Assembly (NCBI RefSeq): GCF_012395835.1
Contig: NZ_JAAZSQ010000017.1
Coordinates: 1-52,407 of the forward strand
DNA from: Arthrobacter mobilis
Lineage (GTDB): Bacteria > Actinomycetota > Actinomycetes > Actinomycetales > Micrococcaceae
Length of the DNA: 52,407 nt
Reading direction: 5' to 3'
The position numbers were made by a program, and so were the translations under genes. Positions within the stretch are counted from its first letter, which is position 1. Each line of letters opens with the position of its first letter. Positions 36,979 to 45,449 of this stretch are shown piece after piece. The notes beneath the pieces are model-generated. The model saw only the letters and a list, made by a program, of their open reading frames with translations, searched no databases and had not been told where the DNA came from.

Positions 36979-38163
36979 ATGAGCGACCAGGAGAAGATTG
37001 TCCTTCTCGACGGAGCCCGAACCCCTATCGGCAGTTTCGGCGGTGCCTTCAAAAACGTGCCGGGGCATGAACTTGGAGCCGTGGCGGCGAAGGCGGCACT
37101 GGAGCGCTCCGGGGTGGACGCCGCCGAGATTGACGAGGTCGTCATGGGCTGCATTGGACAGGTCGGTCCGGATGCCTACAATGCCCGCCGGGTGGCCCTG
37201 GCCGCGGGACTGCCCAAGAACATCCCCGCCTACACCGTGAACCGGCTGTGCGGGTCCGGGCTGCAGGCCATCTGGTCCGCGGCGATGCAGATGCGCTGGG
37301 GCGGGGCGGACTTCGCGCTGGCTGGCGGAAACGAATCCATGACCAGGATGCCCTTCTACGACTTCGGTGCCCGCAACGGCTACCGGCTCGGGGACCGTGC
37401 CCTGGTGGACGGCACTGTCGCGATCCTGACCGACCCCTTCCACGGCATCCACATGGGGGTAACGGCCGAAAATGTCGCCCGCAGGTACCGCGTCTCCCGT
37501 GCCGAGCAGGACGAGTTCGCCCTCGAATCCCAGCGCCGGGCCGCCGCCGAGACCGCCCGGACCGCCTTCGCCGAGGAAATCGCCCCCGTCCATGTGGGCG
37601 GCCGCAAGCCGTTCACGGTCGAGGTAGACGAACATCCCAAGCCCGGGACCACCTTGGAAGCGCTGGCAAAGCTGAAACCGGCCTTTGAGGACGGCGGCAC
37701 CGTGACCGCTGGCAACGCCTCGGGCATCAACGACGGCGGGGCCGCCGTCGTGCTCGCGCGCGAATCGGTTGCAGCCGAGCGCGGCCTCACCGGCCTGGTG
37801 ACCCTGGAGGCAGTGGCCACCTCGGCCATGGCGCCGGACCTGATGGGCTACGCTCCGGTTTTCGCGCTGCAGAAGCTCTTCGAGCAGACCGGCACTACCC
37901 CTGCCGACATTGACGTGGTCGAACTGAACGAGGCGTTCGCCGCGCAGGCAGTCGCGGTGATCCGGGATGCCAAGCTGAACCCGGAGAAGACCAATCCTTA
38001 CGGCGGCGCCATCGCGCTGGGTCATCCGGTCGGTGCCACCGGTGCGATCCTTTCGCTCCGGGTAGCAAAGGACCTGGTCCGTCGCGACCGTGAACTGGGC
38101 ATCGTCACCATGTGTATCGGCGGCGGACAGGCCATGGCGGCGCTCTTCCGTCGCCATGGATAG
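36979..38163 (+). CDS. Acetyl-CoA acyltransferase (thiolase)
   Basis: 394 aa; ATG after CGGTGAGAAT, 22 codons inside a longer frame. All thiolase hallmarks: LDGARTPIGSFGG, nucleophile Cys91 (NRLCGSGLQAI), AGGNESMTRMP, VVELNEAFAAQAV, base His in ALGHPVGATGA and second Cys in MCIGGGQAM. It cleaves 3-ketoacyl-CoA with CoA to acetyl-CoA and a shortened acyl-CoA. It is the only thiolase gene in the window and could serve all beta-oxidation modules here. Followed by a GntR regulator on the same strand. Confidence 0.94.
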   Translation: MSDQEKIVLLDGARTPIGSFGGAFKNVPGHELGAVAAKAALERSGVDAAEIDEVVMGCIGQVGPDAYNARRVALAAGLPKNIPAYTVNRLCGSGLQAIWSAAMQMRWGGADFALAGGNESMTRMPFYDFGARNGYRLGDRALVDGTVAILTDPFHGIHMGVTAENVARRYRVSRAEQDEFALESQRRAAAETARTAFAEEIAPVHVGGRKPFTVEVDEHPKPGTTLEALAKLKPAFEDGGTVTAGNASGINDGGAAVVLARESVAAERGLTGLVTLEAVATSAMAPDLMGYAPVFALQKLFEQTGTTPADIDVVELNEAFAAQAVAVIRDAKLNPEKTNPYGGAIALGHPVGATGAILSLRVAKDLVRRDRELGIVTMCIGGGQAMAALFRRHG

Positions 38164-38172
38164 GACGGGCGT

Positions 38173-38187
38173 GGCCGGTTTCCGGCC
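38173..38187 (+). terminator. Short GC hairpin after thiolase
   Basis: GGCCGG-TTT-CCGGCC lies 10 bp after the stop codon, a compact stem with three-base loop. No T-run follows, so termination is uncertain. Confidence 0.35.
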
Positions 38188-38204
38188 GCGTCTCGTCGCA
38201 CATA

Positions 38205-38245
38205 GCGTATCCTTTATATGAAGATAACTTTAGATTCTTAAGAAC
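38205..38245 (+). promoter_or_regulatory. AT-rich promoter region of the GntR gene
   Basis: The island contains TTATATGAAGATAA (38214-38227), which matches the elements at 31351 and 40493 (shared TTAT and AAGATAA halves). It lies about 90 bp before the proposed regulator start and would allow autoregulation. Confidence 0.5.
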
Positions 38246-38314
38246 GGTCCGGCACCAAGAACCCAGCGGGTGAACCAACCCCAGAACTACCCGCCCAATC
38301 CCCTGGAGGTCTCC

Positions 38315-39124
38315 GTGAGTGAACTCTTGGATGCGCAGCGACCCGCGGCGTCGCAAATCCATCAGGTGCGCGTCGCCGAGTCGGTGGCCAGCGAACTGCG
38401 GGCACGCATCCTCCGGGGCGAGTTCTCCAGCGGAATGCTGCCCAAGCAGGAGGATCTTCGTGACGAGTACGGCATCAGCCACCCTTCCCTGCGGGAGGCG
38501 CTGCGCATCCTTGAAACTGAGGGGCTGGTCACGGTACGCCGGGGCAATGTCGGCGGCGCGTCGGTCCATCGCCCGGGCGAGGGCAGGTTCGGCTACTCCC
38601 TGGGGATTGCCCTGCAATCGGCCGGCACGCGGATCGACGAGCTGGCAGCCTCGCTTGCCCGGTTGGAACCGCTGTGCGCGCGGTTGTGCGCCGAAAACCC
38701 CAACCGCGGCACTGAGGTTGTCCCGAAGCTGCGCAAAGTCTTGGCACAAGCACCCCACGACGACGAGGGTGTCTCCTTCACCCGGTCCTCCCGCGACTTC
38801 CACGCTGCTGTCGTGGATCTGTGCGGAGATTCGCCTATCCAGCTCATTGTCGGCGGTCTGGTCCGGCTGTGGACGGCTCAGGAGGAAGCCTGGGCAGAGA
38901 CCTTAAGCTTGGAGGGCGAATATCCCGGCCATGAGGCCCGCGCGCACGCCACGAAGGCCCATGCGCGGCTGGTCGACCTGATCGATGCCGGCAATGCGGA
39001 TGAGGCCGAGGCCTACTCGCGCAAGCACATCGTTGCGACGCAGCAGCTGGTGATCGCCAAGGTCGACGGCCGCGTCGTCGATGCATCCTCCACCCGAGCG
39101 CGGCGGCACCTGCTGAGCGCATAG
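38315..39124 (+). CDS. GntR-family regulator with FCD domain (FadR-like)
   Basis: 269 aa from a GTG preceded by GGAGGT; a GTG 45 bp upstream is possible but has a weaker ribosome site. Winged helix-turn-helix at about residues 20-90: VAESVASELRARILRGEF, KQEDLRDEYGISHPSLREAL, EGLVTVRRGN. The C-terminal helical FCD domain binds small acids through a metal (SRDFHAAVVDLCG, HARLVDLIDAG). Such regulators commonly repress catabolic operons. It is placed between thiolase and the transporter region and may control both, see the repeated TTAT...AAGATAA elements. Confidence 0.87.
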   Translation: MSELLDAQRPAASQIHQVRVAESVASELRARILRGEFSSGMLPKQEDLRDEYGISHPSLREALRILETEGLVTVRRGNVGGASVHRPGEGRFGYSLGIALQSAGTRIDELAASLARLEPLCARLCAENPNRGTEVVPKLRKVLAQAPHDDEGVSFTRSSRDFHAAVVDLCGDSPIQLIVGGLVRLWTAQEEAWAETLSLEGEYPGHEARAHATKAHARLVDLIDAGNADEAEAYSRKHIVATQQLVIAKVDGRVVDASSTRARRHLLSA

Positions 39125-39139
39125 TCCACCATCCCAAGG

Positions 39140-39171
39140 GCAGCGATCCTCGGGATTCCGGGGATCGCTGC
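39140..39171 (+). terminator. Hairpin after the GntR gene
   Basis: GCAGCGATCC (39140-39149) pairs perfectly with GGATCGCTGC (39162-39171) over a 12-nt loop. It lies 15 bp after the regulator stop and between convergent genes, a position typical of bidirectional terminators, though without a strong T-run. Confidence 0.55.
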
Positions 39172-39199
39172 TTCCGGCGCCGGCCGCTGCCGGATCAGT

Positions 39200-40484
39200 T
39201 TAGGCGTCCGCGGTTTCCTTATGCCGGAGCCGGGCATCGGCAATGGCCGGGGCAGCCTTCACCATTGTGATCGGGGTGAGCAGTACGTGGATCTTTGCCG
39301 CCGCGATATCGCGTGTGGTGCGGCCCAACGCGCTCGGGTCCGGAGTGGCTGCGTGCCGCCCCAGAGGTGGCAGAAGCTGATCACGTCGTCGGCGACCGTA
39401 TGGATCCAGGTGGTCGCCGGGCGCAGCCGCGCGTTTTGCTCCGGTATGATGGAGCCCTTGGCGTCGGCACCTTCGGCGGCATTTTCGAACGCCGCAAGCG
39501 CGTAGGCCCGGGCTCCCTGGTGGGCGGCGTCCTTCCGGGCGAAGCCGTGGAGGAAAACAAGGTAGTCCCCCACTCGGACAGGGTAGCCCTGGCGGGACTT
39601 GCCGTCGACGAGCTGCACAACTTCCTCGAGCGCCCGCTTTATTATGCCCAGCATGACACCGGCATGGCGGGCGGTGCCGAGGCCCATCGGACCGAGGCTG
39701 TAGATGGCTTCGGACCGGTTCGCCGTCGTCGAGAAGGTGGACTTGAGGTGCTTGTCCGGAATGAACTGCTCGGGAAGTTCGTAACCGACGCTGCCTGAGG
39801 CCACCAGGCCCATGACGTCGCAGTTGTCATGGAAGACGATGCTGTCCCGGGGGACGAAGCCGAACAAGCGGTCGGGCAAGCCGTTCTCGAGGATCTTGGG
39901 TTCCCCTTGCTCGTCCACGACCTAGATGCCGCAGCCGATCCAGGTGGCGTAGGCCGGACCGCTGCCCAAGCGCAGTCTGCCGCTGCCCCACGGTCCGCCT
40001 CGACGGCACGGCACACCGGCGCGGAGAATCCCGCTGTAATGGCCTTGGCTCCGCCACTGAAGAGTTCGCGCCCCCTCCTCGGGAAGGAATCCCGACGCGG
40101 CCCAGAGGTCGATGGAATTCGCCATGAAGGCCCACCCCGTCGAACCATCCGCCCTGGAGATTTCCTCCATGGCCTCAATGATGTCCACCCCGCCCCAGCG
40201 AGTTCGCCGGGAAACCAGCATCCAGAACAGCCCCTATTCCTTCAGTGCCTCAACGACCGGCCCTGTCACTTTGCGTTGCTGCTCGGCGGCGTCCGCTTCC
40301 GACGCGATGGATCGCTGCGATGGACTTGGCGCGTGCGAGGTACTCACCCGCGCCAACTGCTGCGGACCGTTCCGCCGTAAGGCCGATCGTCGTGTCAGTA
40401 CCCTCCCCCTGGAACCGCGTTTGCTGCAGACGGGGCCACGCCGGGCTCGCCCCGGAGCCGCTCCATCGCTGTGGCGTAGTTCAT
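39200..40484 (-). pseudogene. Decayed copy of the flavin monooxygenase (class D)
   Basis: The sequence can be aligned by eye to the intact gene at 48.2-49.4 kb: EYLARAKSIA near the start, EEISRADGSTGWAFMANS, an in-frame TAG at 39919-39921, then EPKILENGLPDRLFGF, GSVGYELPEQFIPDKH, and LWGGTQPLRT. After another frameshift the end reads SALGRTTRDIAAAKIHVLL to a stop. Several frameshifts plus the TAG make it non-functional. It keeps a promoter-like region and sits immediately downstream of the transporter operon, whose third gene is its intact relative. Confidence 0.85.
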
Positions 40485-40492
40485 AATTGCTG

Positions 40493-40507
40493 TTATCTGA
40501 AAGATAA
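40493..40507 (-). promoter_or_regulatory. Palindromic operator before the monooxygenase relic
   Basis: TTATCTGAAAGATAA is a perfect palindrome of 6-bp arms with a 3-nt centre, 9 bp before the relic's ATG. Its right half AAGATAA with TTAT at fixed distance recurs at 31351 and 38214. Confidence 0.55.
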
Positions 40508-40526
40508 AAATTGTTAAGCGCGGTGC

Positions 40527-41672
40527 TCAGCGTTGCCCGGAAGCAGCGAGTGCTGTTTCCGTCCCGTCGCCCCCAGGGGTGCCGCCCGATCCTGAGGGGG
40601 CGGCGCCGGAATTCCGTCCGCGCCTGGAGCCTGCCAGTCGCGCCCTCAGGCGGCTGCTTGCTTTTTCAATAAGACCGGCCAGACCTTCCGGAGCGAACAG
40701 CATCATGAGTACTACGGCCAGCCCGATGTAGAGCGGCGGTTCCTGGAGAGGCCCGGAAATCCACTGCGGCAGGCCCTCACCGAAAGCAGCCGTGCTCATG
40801 CTGCCCAGCCGGATGTTGGCCACGCCGTACAGGAACCCGCCAAGCGCTGCCCCCCACAGGCGTCCGGTGCCTCCGAACACCACCATGACCATAATGAGCA
40901 GCGCAAAGTCCGTTCCCGCAATGCCCGGATAGGCCACCCTGGCAACCAGCAGGTAGACAAAACCGCACAACACGGCCAGCATCGACGAGAGCACAAAGGA
41001 CAACAGCCTGAAACGGTAGGTGTGCAGGCCCAGGAGTTCGACCCGCAGGGGATTCTCCTTCAGTCCCTGCAGGACGTGCCCAGCACGCGAACCGACGCTC
41101 TGGCGCAGGAGCAGGTAGATGGTCACCGCCAGCACCAGGGCGATCCAGTACACCGTACCGATGCCGGCCACACCCCGTACTGCTTGGGGAAGGAGGGAAC
41201 CGGCTACTGTGATGCCTTCGTCGCCGCCGAACATCTTGGTCGGGTTTCGCTCGACGAAAATCAGGAACGCCTCGGCGAACGCCATGGTGACCATCGCGAA
41301 GGCGATTCCCGAGGTCCGCAGCGCCACCGCCCCAATGATGAGCGAAAGCAGGAGGCATGCGGCCAGGGCCAGAAGCAGGGCGGTTCCGAAGGGGGCGCCT
41401 GCCCCCACCATCAGCACCGCAGGAAGGTAAAGCCCCAGGGCGAACCACAAGGTATGGCCGAACGACAATAGCCCGGTGTAGCCGAAGAGCAGGTCAAAGG
41501 TCATGGCAAGGGCGGCGAAGATCAAACCCACGGCGATGATCTGCATGGTCCCCAGGGAACCCAGCGGTCCGTCGAAGACCAGCGGGACCGAGACGTTAGA
41601 CAGGAACGGCACGGCCGCGAAGAGGGCCACGGCGATGGCCAGGGGAACGTTCCTTGCTGCTGTGCGCTTCAT
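40527..41672 (-). CDS. livM: Branched-chain-type ABC transporter permease (LivM-like)
   Basis: 381 aa, about 9-10 membrane helices, with the family segments FGYTGLLSFGHTLWFALG near 65 and RVAYPGIAGTDFALLIMVMVVFGGTG near 248. The C-terminal 45 residues are a charged and Gly/Ser-rich extension (SRRGRNSGAAPSGSGG). Its start overlaps the LivH stop by 4 bp. One of two permeases of a hydrophobic amino acid/carboxylate uptake system; here the cargo is likely a carboxylate of the catabolic pathway (inference). Confidence 0.92.
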   Translation of the reverse strand: MKRTAARNVPLAIAVALFAAVPFLSNVSVPLVFDGPLGSLGTMQIIAVGLIFAALAMTFDLLFGYTGLLSFGHTLWFALGLYLPAVLMVGAGAPFGTALLLALAACLLLSLIIGAVALRTSGIAFAMVTMAFAEAFLIFVERNPTKMFGGDEGITVAGSLLPQAVRGVAGIGTVYWIALVLAVTIYLLLRQSVGSRAGHVLQGLKENPLRVELLGLHTYRFRLLSFVLSSMLAVLCGFVYLLVARVAYPGIAGTDFALLIMVMVVFGGTGRLWGAALGGFLYGVANIRLGSMSTAAFGEGLPQWISGPLQEPPLYIGLAVVLMMLFAPEGLAGLIEKASSRLRARLAGSRRGRNSGAAPSGSGGTPGGDGTETALAASGQR

Positions 41673-42553
41673 GCTGCAACCTTTCCGAGCAGGCCCCGCG
41701 GCCTCACCAGAAGCATCACCGCGAGCAGGAGGACAGTGACGAGGTCGCCGGCGCCGGGCGGCCCGTAATAGTTGACGAACTGCTGAAGGACGGCGACGAC
41801 GAGCGCCGCCAGCGCCGTGCCTTCCAGGGATCCCAGTCCGCCGACGATGATCACGATGAACGCGAAAATCAGCTGCTGCGTGCCCAGCTCCGGCGTGACG
41901 CTGCCAAAAAACACCCCGGCCAGCACCCCGCCGAGGCCGGCCAGGCCCGAGCCGATGACAAATAGCAGGGTGAATGACTTGGAGACGTTGATGCCCAACG
42001 CCATCACCATGGACCGGTTGTTCACCCCGGCGCGGATGATCAGGCCATGTTTGGAACGCCGCAGGAAGACGACCGTGGCGAGGAACAGGATCAGGGCGAT
42101 CCCGACGATCACCAGCCTGCTGTTGACCACGCGGCTGCCCGCAATGACGGTGACCTCGTCGAACCAGGCCGGCTGCTTCAAGGTGAGCGGATCATGCCCG
42201 AGCCACCCGCCCAGGAATGCGGTCATCGCGAAAGCCAGGCCCAGGGTCAACAGCATCTGGGCATAGGGGCGGCCGTAAAGCCGGGCCAGCAGTCCCTTTT
42301 CGATCAGGATGCCGAGCATTGCGCCGGCCAGGGTGGCCAGCACCAAGGCGGCTGTAAAACGGAGCCAGTCAGGTTCGACGGGAAGGTACTCCAGGGCTGC
42401 CCAACCCACGAAACCCCCGACCGCGAAGATAGCCCCATGGGCCAGGTTGAGCACCCGCATCAGTCCGTAGATTAGCGAAAGCCCGGACGCCAGCAGGAAA
42501 TAGATTCCGGCCAGGCCCAAACCGGAAATGAGCAGCGAAATGACGTCATTCAT
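41669..42553 (-). CDS. livH: Branched-chain-type ABC transporter permease (LivH-like)
   Basis: 294 aa; ATG overlaps the end of the ATPase gene by 8 bp; a longer frame would run deep into it. Multiple membrane helices with the LivH motifs SGLSLIYGLMRVLNLAHGA near 23, YAQMLLTLGLAFAMTAF, and FAFIVIIVGGLGSLEGTALA. Partner of the LivM-like permease. Confidence 0.93.
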   Translation of the reverse strand: MNDVISLLISGLGLAGIYFLLASGLSLIYGLMRVLNLAHGAIFAVGGFVGWAALEYLPVEPDWLRFTAALVLATLAGAMLGILIEKGLLARLYGRPYAQMLLTLGLAFAMTAFLGGWLGHDPLTLKQPAWFDEVTVIAGSRVVNSRLVIVGIALILFLATVVFLRRSKHGLIIRAGVNNRSMVMALGINVSKSFTLLFVIGSGLAGLGGVLAGVFFGSVTPELGTQQLIFAFIVIIVGGLGSLEGTALAALVVAVLQQFVNYYGPPGAGDLVTVLLLAVMLLVRPRGLLGKVAA

Positions 42554-43322
42554 TGCCACGGCCACCAACCGCCTTGGGCCTGATATCGACGCCAAGCCAC
42601 CGCGAGGTCGCTTCCGTATCCCGAGCGAAATCCTCCATGGGGCCCGAATAAACAAGGCGCCCCTGGTCCAAGACGAGGGCGTGGTCCGCTAGGCGTGCGG
42701 CCACCGCGAGGTTCTGTTCGACCAACAGGATGGTGGTGGTGGCCTTGACCTGCTCGATGGCCTGTACCACCTCCGTTACAACGGCGGGGGCCAGACCCTT
42801 GCTGGGCTCGTCGATCAGCAGGATCTTATTGTCGTTGAGCAGCGCCCGTGCGATGGCGATCATCTGCTGCTGGCCGCCCGACAGCGTTCCGGCGCGCTGC
42901 TGTGCACGTTCGTGCAGGATGGGGAAGAGCTTGTGCACCTGCTGCAGCCGCGCCTGGGATTCGGGTCCGCGCATTGCCAGCCGCAGGTTCTCGGCAACCG
43001 TCAAATCGGCGAAGACTTCCCGGTCTTCCGGAACGTAGCCAATGCCCTGTCGCACCCGTTCATCGACTTTGAGCGGCTTGAGGTCGGTGCCTGCCATCGA
43101 CATCCGGCCCGTGGCCGCCAGCAGCCCGACAACGGCAAGCAAGGTCGTCGTTTTGCCGGCGCCGTTGCGCCCCAGCAGCGCTGTGACGGCGTTCGGCGGC
43201 ATCTCGAAGGAGACGTCCCGTAGAACGTGCGCTTCCCCCCTGTGGACATCGACGTTCCGCAGTGAGAGCACACTGGTGGAGGCGGTCCAGGACCGTACCG
43301 GTGACGCCTGGGTCCTTGTCAT
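42546..43322 (-). CDS. livF: ABC transporter ATPase (LivF-like)
   Basis: 258 aa. Walker A LLGRNGAGKTTT near 48, Q-loop GIGYVPEDREVF, signature TLSGGQQQMIAIARALL and Walker B ILLIDEPSKGLAP, followed by the H-loop residue in a QNLAVAARLADHALVL segment. All ATPase motifs are canonical. Separated from the LivG-like gene by one base. Confidence 0.94.
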   Translation of the reverse strand: MTRTQASPVRSWTASTSVLSLRNVDVHRGEAHVLRDVSFEMPPNAVTALLGRNGAGKTTTLLAVVGLLAATGRMSMAGTDLKPLKVDERVRQGIGYVPEDREVFADLTVAENLRLAMRGPESQARLQQVHKLFPILHERAQQRAGTLSGGQQQMIAIARALLNDNKILLIDEPSKGLAPAVVTEVVQAIEQVKATTTILLVEQNLAVAARLADHALVLDQGRLVYSGPMEDFARDTEATSRWLGVDIRPKAVGGRGNE

Positions 43323-43323
43323 T

Positions 43324-44088
43324 TCACAATCCCTCTCCCAGATAGGCCTTCTGCACCGTTGGATCGGACAAAACCACGTCCGGGGAATCGACCATGAGGA
43401 GACCGCCGTTGTGCATCACTGCGATGCGGTCCGAGATGCTGGCCACCAGCTCGATGTGGTGTTCAACCATTACGACCGTGTTGCCTTCCCGGTGAATGCC
43501 GCGCGCGATGTCAATGAGCACGTCGACTTCCTCAGCGGCAGCTCCCGACGTCGGCTCGTCAAGCAGCAGCAGCTTCGGCCGCTGCACGGCCAGGATGGCC
43601 AACTCCAGCTTGCGTTTATCGGCGTGGGTCAGCTCGCCTGCCTGCTTGTAGGCGACGCCCTGCAGCGCGGAGCGCTCCAGGGCGTCCCTCGCCAGTTCCG
43701 TAGCCCGATCGTTCCGGCGCGGCCGCCGGAACAGGGACCCGCTGCCGCCCAGACGCGCCTGCGCGGCCAGCCGGACGTTTTCCAGGACCGTCCGTTCCAG
43801 GAACACGCTGGAGGTCTGGAAGGTCCTGGCGATTCCGGCCTTGGCCCGGTCGGCGGGTCCGCGGCGGGTGATGTCGGTCCGGCCAAACCGGATGGCCCCT
43901 GCCGTCGGGCGGACGACGCCGGAAACCAGGTTGATCAGACTGGTCTTTCCGGCGCCGTTCGGTCCGATGACGGACAGGAATTCCCCCTGCGTGACCCGGA
44001 GCGAGACACCACGGATGATGTGGATGCCGCCGACGCTCCATGAGAGGTCCTCGGTTTCCAGGATCTCGCCGGCCTCTGCGACGCTCAT
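43324..44088 (-). CDS. livG: ABC transporter ATPase (LivG-like) with divergent signature motif
   Basis: 254 aa; ATG after GAAGGGAAGACC. Walker A VIGPNGAGKTSL near 40, ARTFQTSSVFLERTV (Q-loop), Walker B LLLLDEPTSGAAAEE and H-loop MVEHHIEL. The usual LSxGQ signature is replaced by GELTHADKRKLELAI. Members with LSHGxxxxLEI exist, e.g. in urea-type systems, but loss of the Gly-Gln is notable. In the dimer with LivF, one composite site would then be weak (inference). Confidence 0.92.
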   Translation of the reverse strand: MSVAEAGEILETEDLSWSVGGIHIIRGVSLRVTQGEFLSVIGPNGAGKTSLINLVSGVVRPTAGAIRFGRTDITRRGPADRAKAGIARTFQTSSVFLERTVLENVRLAAQARLGGSGSLFRRPRRNDRATELARDALERSALQGVAYKQAGELTHADKRKLELAILAVQRPKLLLLDEPTSGAAAEEVDVLIDIARGIHREGNTVVMVEHHIELVASISDRIAVMHNGGLLMVDSPDVVLSDPTVQKAYLGEGL

Positions 44089-44136
44089 GGTCTTCCCTTC
44101 GCTGGTTGGTGCCTTCGGCTGGTTCCGCACCACGGT

Positions 44137-45309
44137 CTACGGCAGCGGCGGGGCGATGGATTCGCCATCAATCAGCTGGTCCACGACAGCCTTGCCATCT
44201 TTGAAGTGGAGGAAGACCATGGGGGCGATGAGCGCGTGGTCCTTGGCCCGGATGCTCGTCGGGCCGCGGGGGCTTTCGAAGGAGTAGCCTTCCAGGGCCG
44301 CGACCATATCGGCGGTGGTGCCGGCGTTGGTTTCTCCGACGGCGTGGGCGATCATCTGCGCGGCGAGGAATCCGTCGGCATGGATGTAGTCCACCTCGTG
44401 CCCCAGGGCGGCGACTTCCTTGTCCAGGAAGCGTGCAGCGTCGTTGTCCACTTCGTTGCCCACATAGGAGGTGAACAGGGACACGTTGGGGGATTCGATC
44501 TCGGCGTAGGTGGGCCAGGTGGGACGCATCCCGATGTTGGACATGACCTGCGCGTTGGAGAAAATGTCCTGCTGCTCGAGCGCCCGCCACATGGCCGTTA
44601 CGTCGCCGGACCAGAATGGAATAACGATATCGAAGTTGCCGGATTTGATGCGCTGGACATAAGGGGCAACGTCGTCGGTCGGAAATGGGGCCAGCACTTC
44701 CGTGATGGACTCGGCCCGGTCACCGATGATCTCCTTGGTGGTTTCGATCAGGCTCTTGCCGTATTCGATGTCGTGGGCGAGGATGCCGATCTTGGCGCCA
44801 TCTACCTTGTCACCCAGGCCCTCGACGATGGTGGCGACATCCTGGTACGCCTGGCGGGACCCGCGGAACGTGTTTTTGTTCGCGCCCGTGATTTGGTTCG
44901 AGTTCGCACTTCCGGTGATGTAGAGGATGTCGTTTTCCTCCGCGAAGCCGGCCAGGTTCAGCGCAATGCCCGAGCTCTGCGTGCCGGCGATGATATTCAC
45001 TCCCCGGCCAACGAGGTTGGTGGCCTCGGTCATCGCCGTGTTGGGATCGGTGCGGTCATCCACTTCCTCGACGGTGATCTTGGTGCCGTCTACTGCGCCG
45101 GTGCCACCGGTCACATAGTCCAGTCCGATCTTGAAGCCCTCGAGCCAGTTCTTGCCGGAAGGAGAGTTTGCGCCGGACAGCGAGGTCAGGGCCCCTACAA
45201 CAACCTCGCCGCCTGCCGTAGCCCCGCCGGCAGCACTGCAGCCTGTGAGAGCCAGTGCCGCGGCCGCCATCCCCACCAATGCCACGCGGATCTTCGCGTT
45301 TGTTTTCAT
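44137..45309 (-). CDS. livK: Substrate-binding lipoprotein of the ABC transporter (LivK-like)
   Basis: 390 aa. Signal peptide with lipobox LTGC, lipidation at Cys24, after a hydrophobic ALVGMAAAALAL. The mature part is a periplasmic-binding-fold type I protein: VVVGALTSLSGANSPSGKNW, VNIIAGTQSSGIALNLAGFA, GILAHDIEYGKSL. Belongs to the hydrophobic/aromatic carboxylate group rather than clear leucine binders by eye. Gene is followed 49 bp later by the LivG-like ATPase gene. Confidence 0.93.
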   Translation of the reverse strand: MKTNAKIRVALVGMAAAALALTGCSAAGGATAGGEVVVGALTSLSGANSPSGKNWLEGFKIGLDYVTGGTGAVDGTKITVEEVDDRTDPNTAMTEATNLVGRGVNIIAGTQSSGIALNLAGFAEENDILYITGSANSNQITGANKNTFRGSRQAYQDVATIVEGLGDKVDGAKIGILAHDIEYGKSLIETTKEIIGDRAESITEVLAPFPTDDVAPYVQRIKSGNFDIVIPFWSGDVTAMWRALEQQDIFSNAQVMSNIGMRPTWPTYAEIESPNVSLFTSYVGNEVDNDAARFLDKEVAALGHEVDYIHADGFLAAQMIAHAVGETNAGTTADMVAALEGYSFESPRGPTSIRAKDHALIAPMVFLHFKDGKAVVDQLIDGESIAPPLP

Positions 45310-45340
45310 GCCCTACCCGTCCTCATTAACTTTGGATCGT

Positions 45341-45368
45341 AATCCTAAGTAGGATTCTAAAAATTATA
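45341..45368 (-). promoter_or_regulatory. Promoter -10 and palindromic operator of the transporter operon
   Basis: AATCCTAAGTAGGATT (45341-45356) is a perfect palindrome with 7-bp arms and 2-bp centre. On the minus strand a perfect TATAAT (45363-45368) lies 6 bp upstream of it, so the palindrome covers the expected transcription start. This is a classic repressor-site position. The GC background makes the palindrome unlikely by chance. Confidence 0.65.
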
Positions 45369-45449
45369 AGTATTGTTTACTCTGACTTACCAGAAATGAA
45401 TTTAGAGTGCGGAAAGCTTCTCGCAGCCGGGCCCGTGCAGGCCCTGCGT

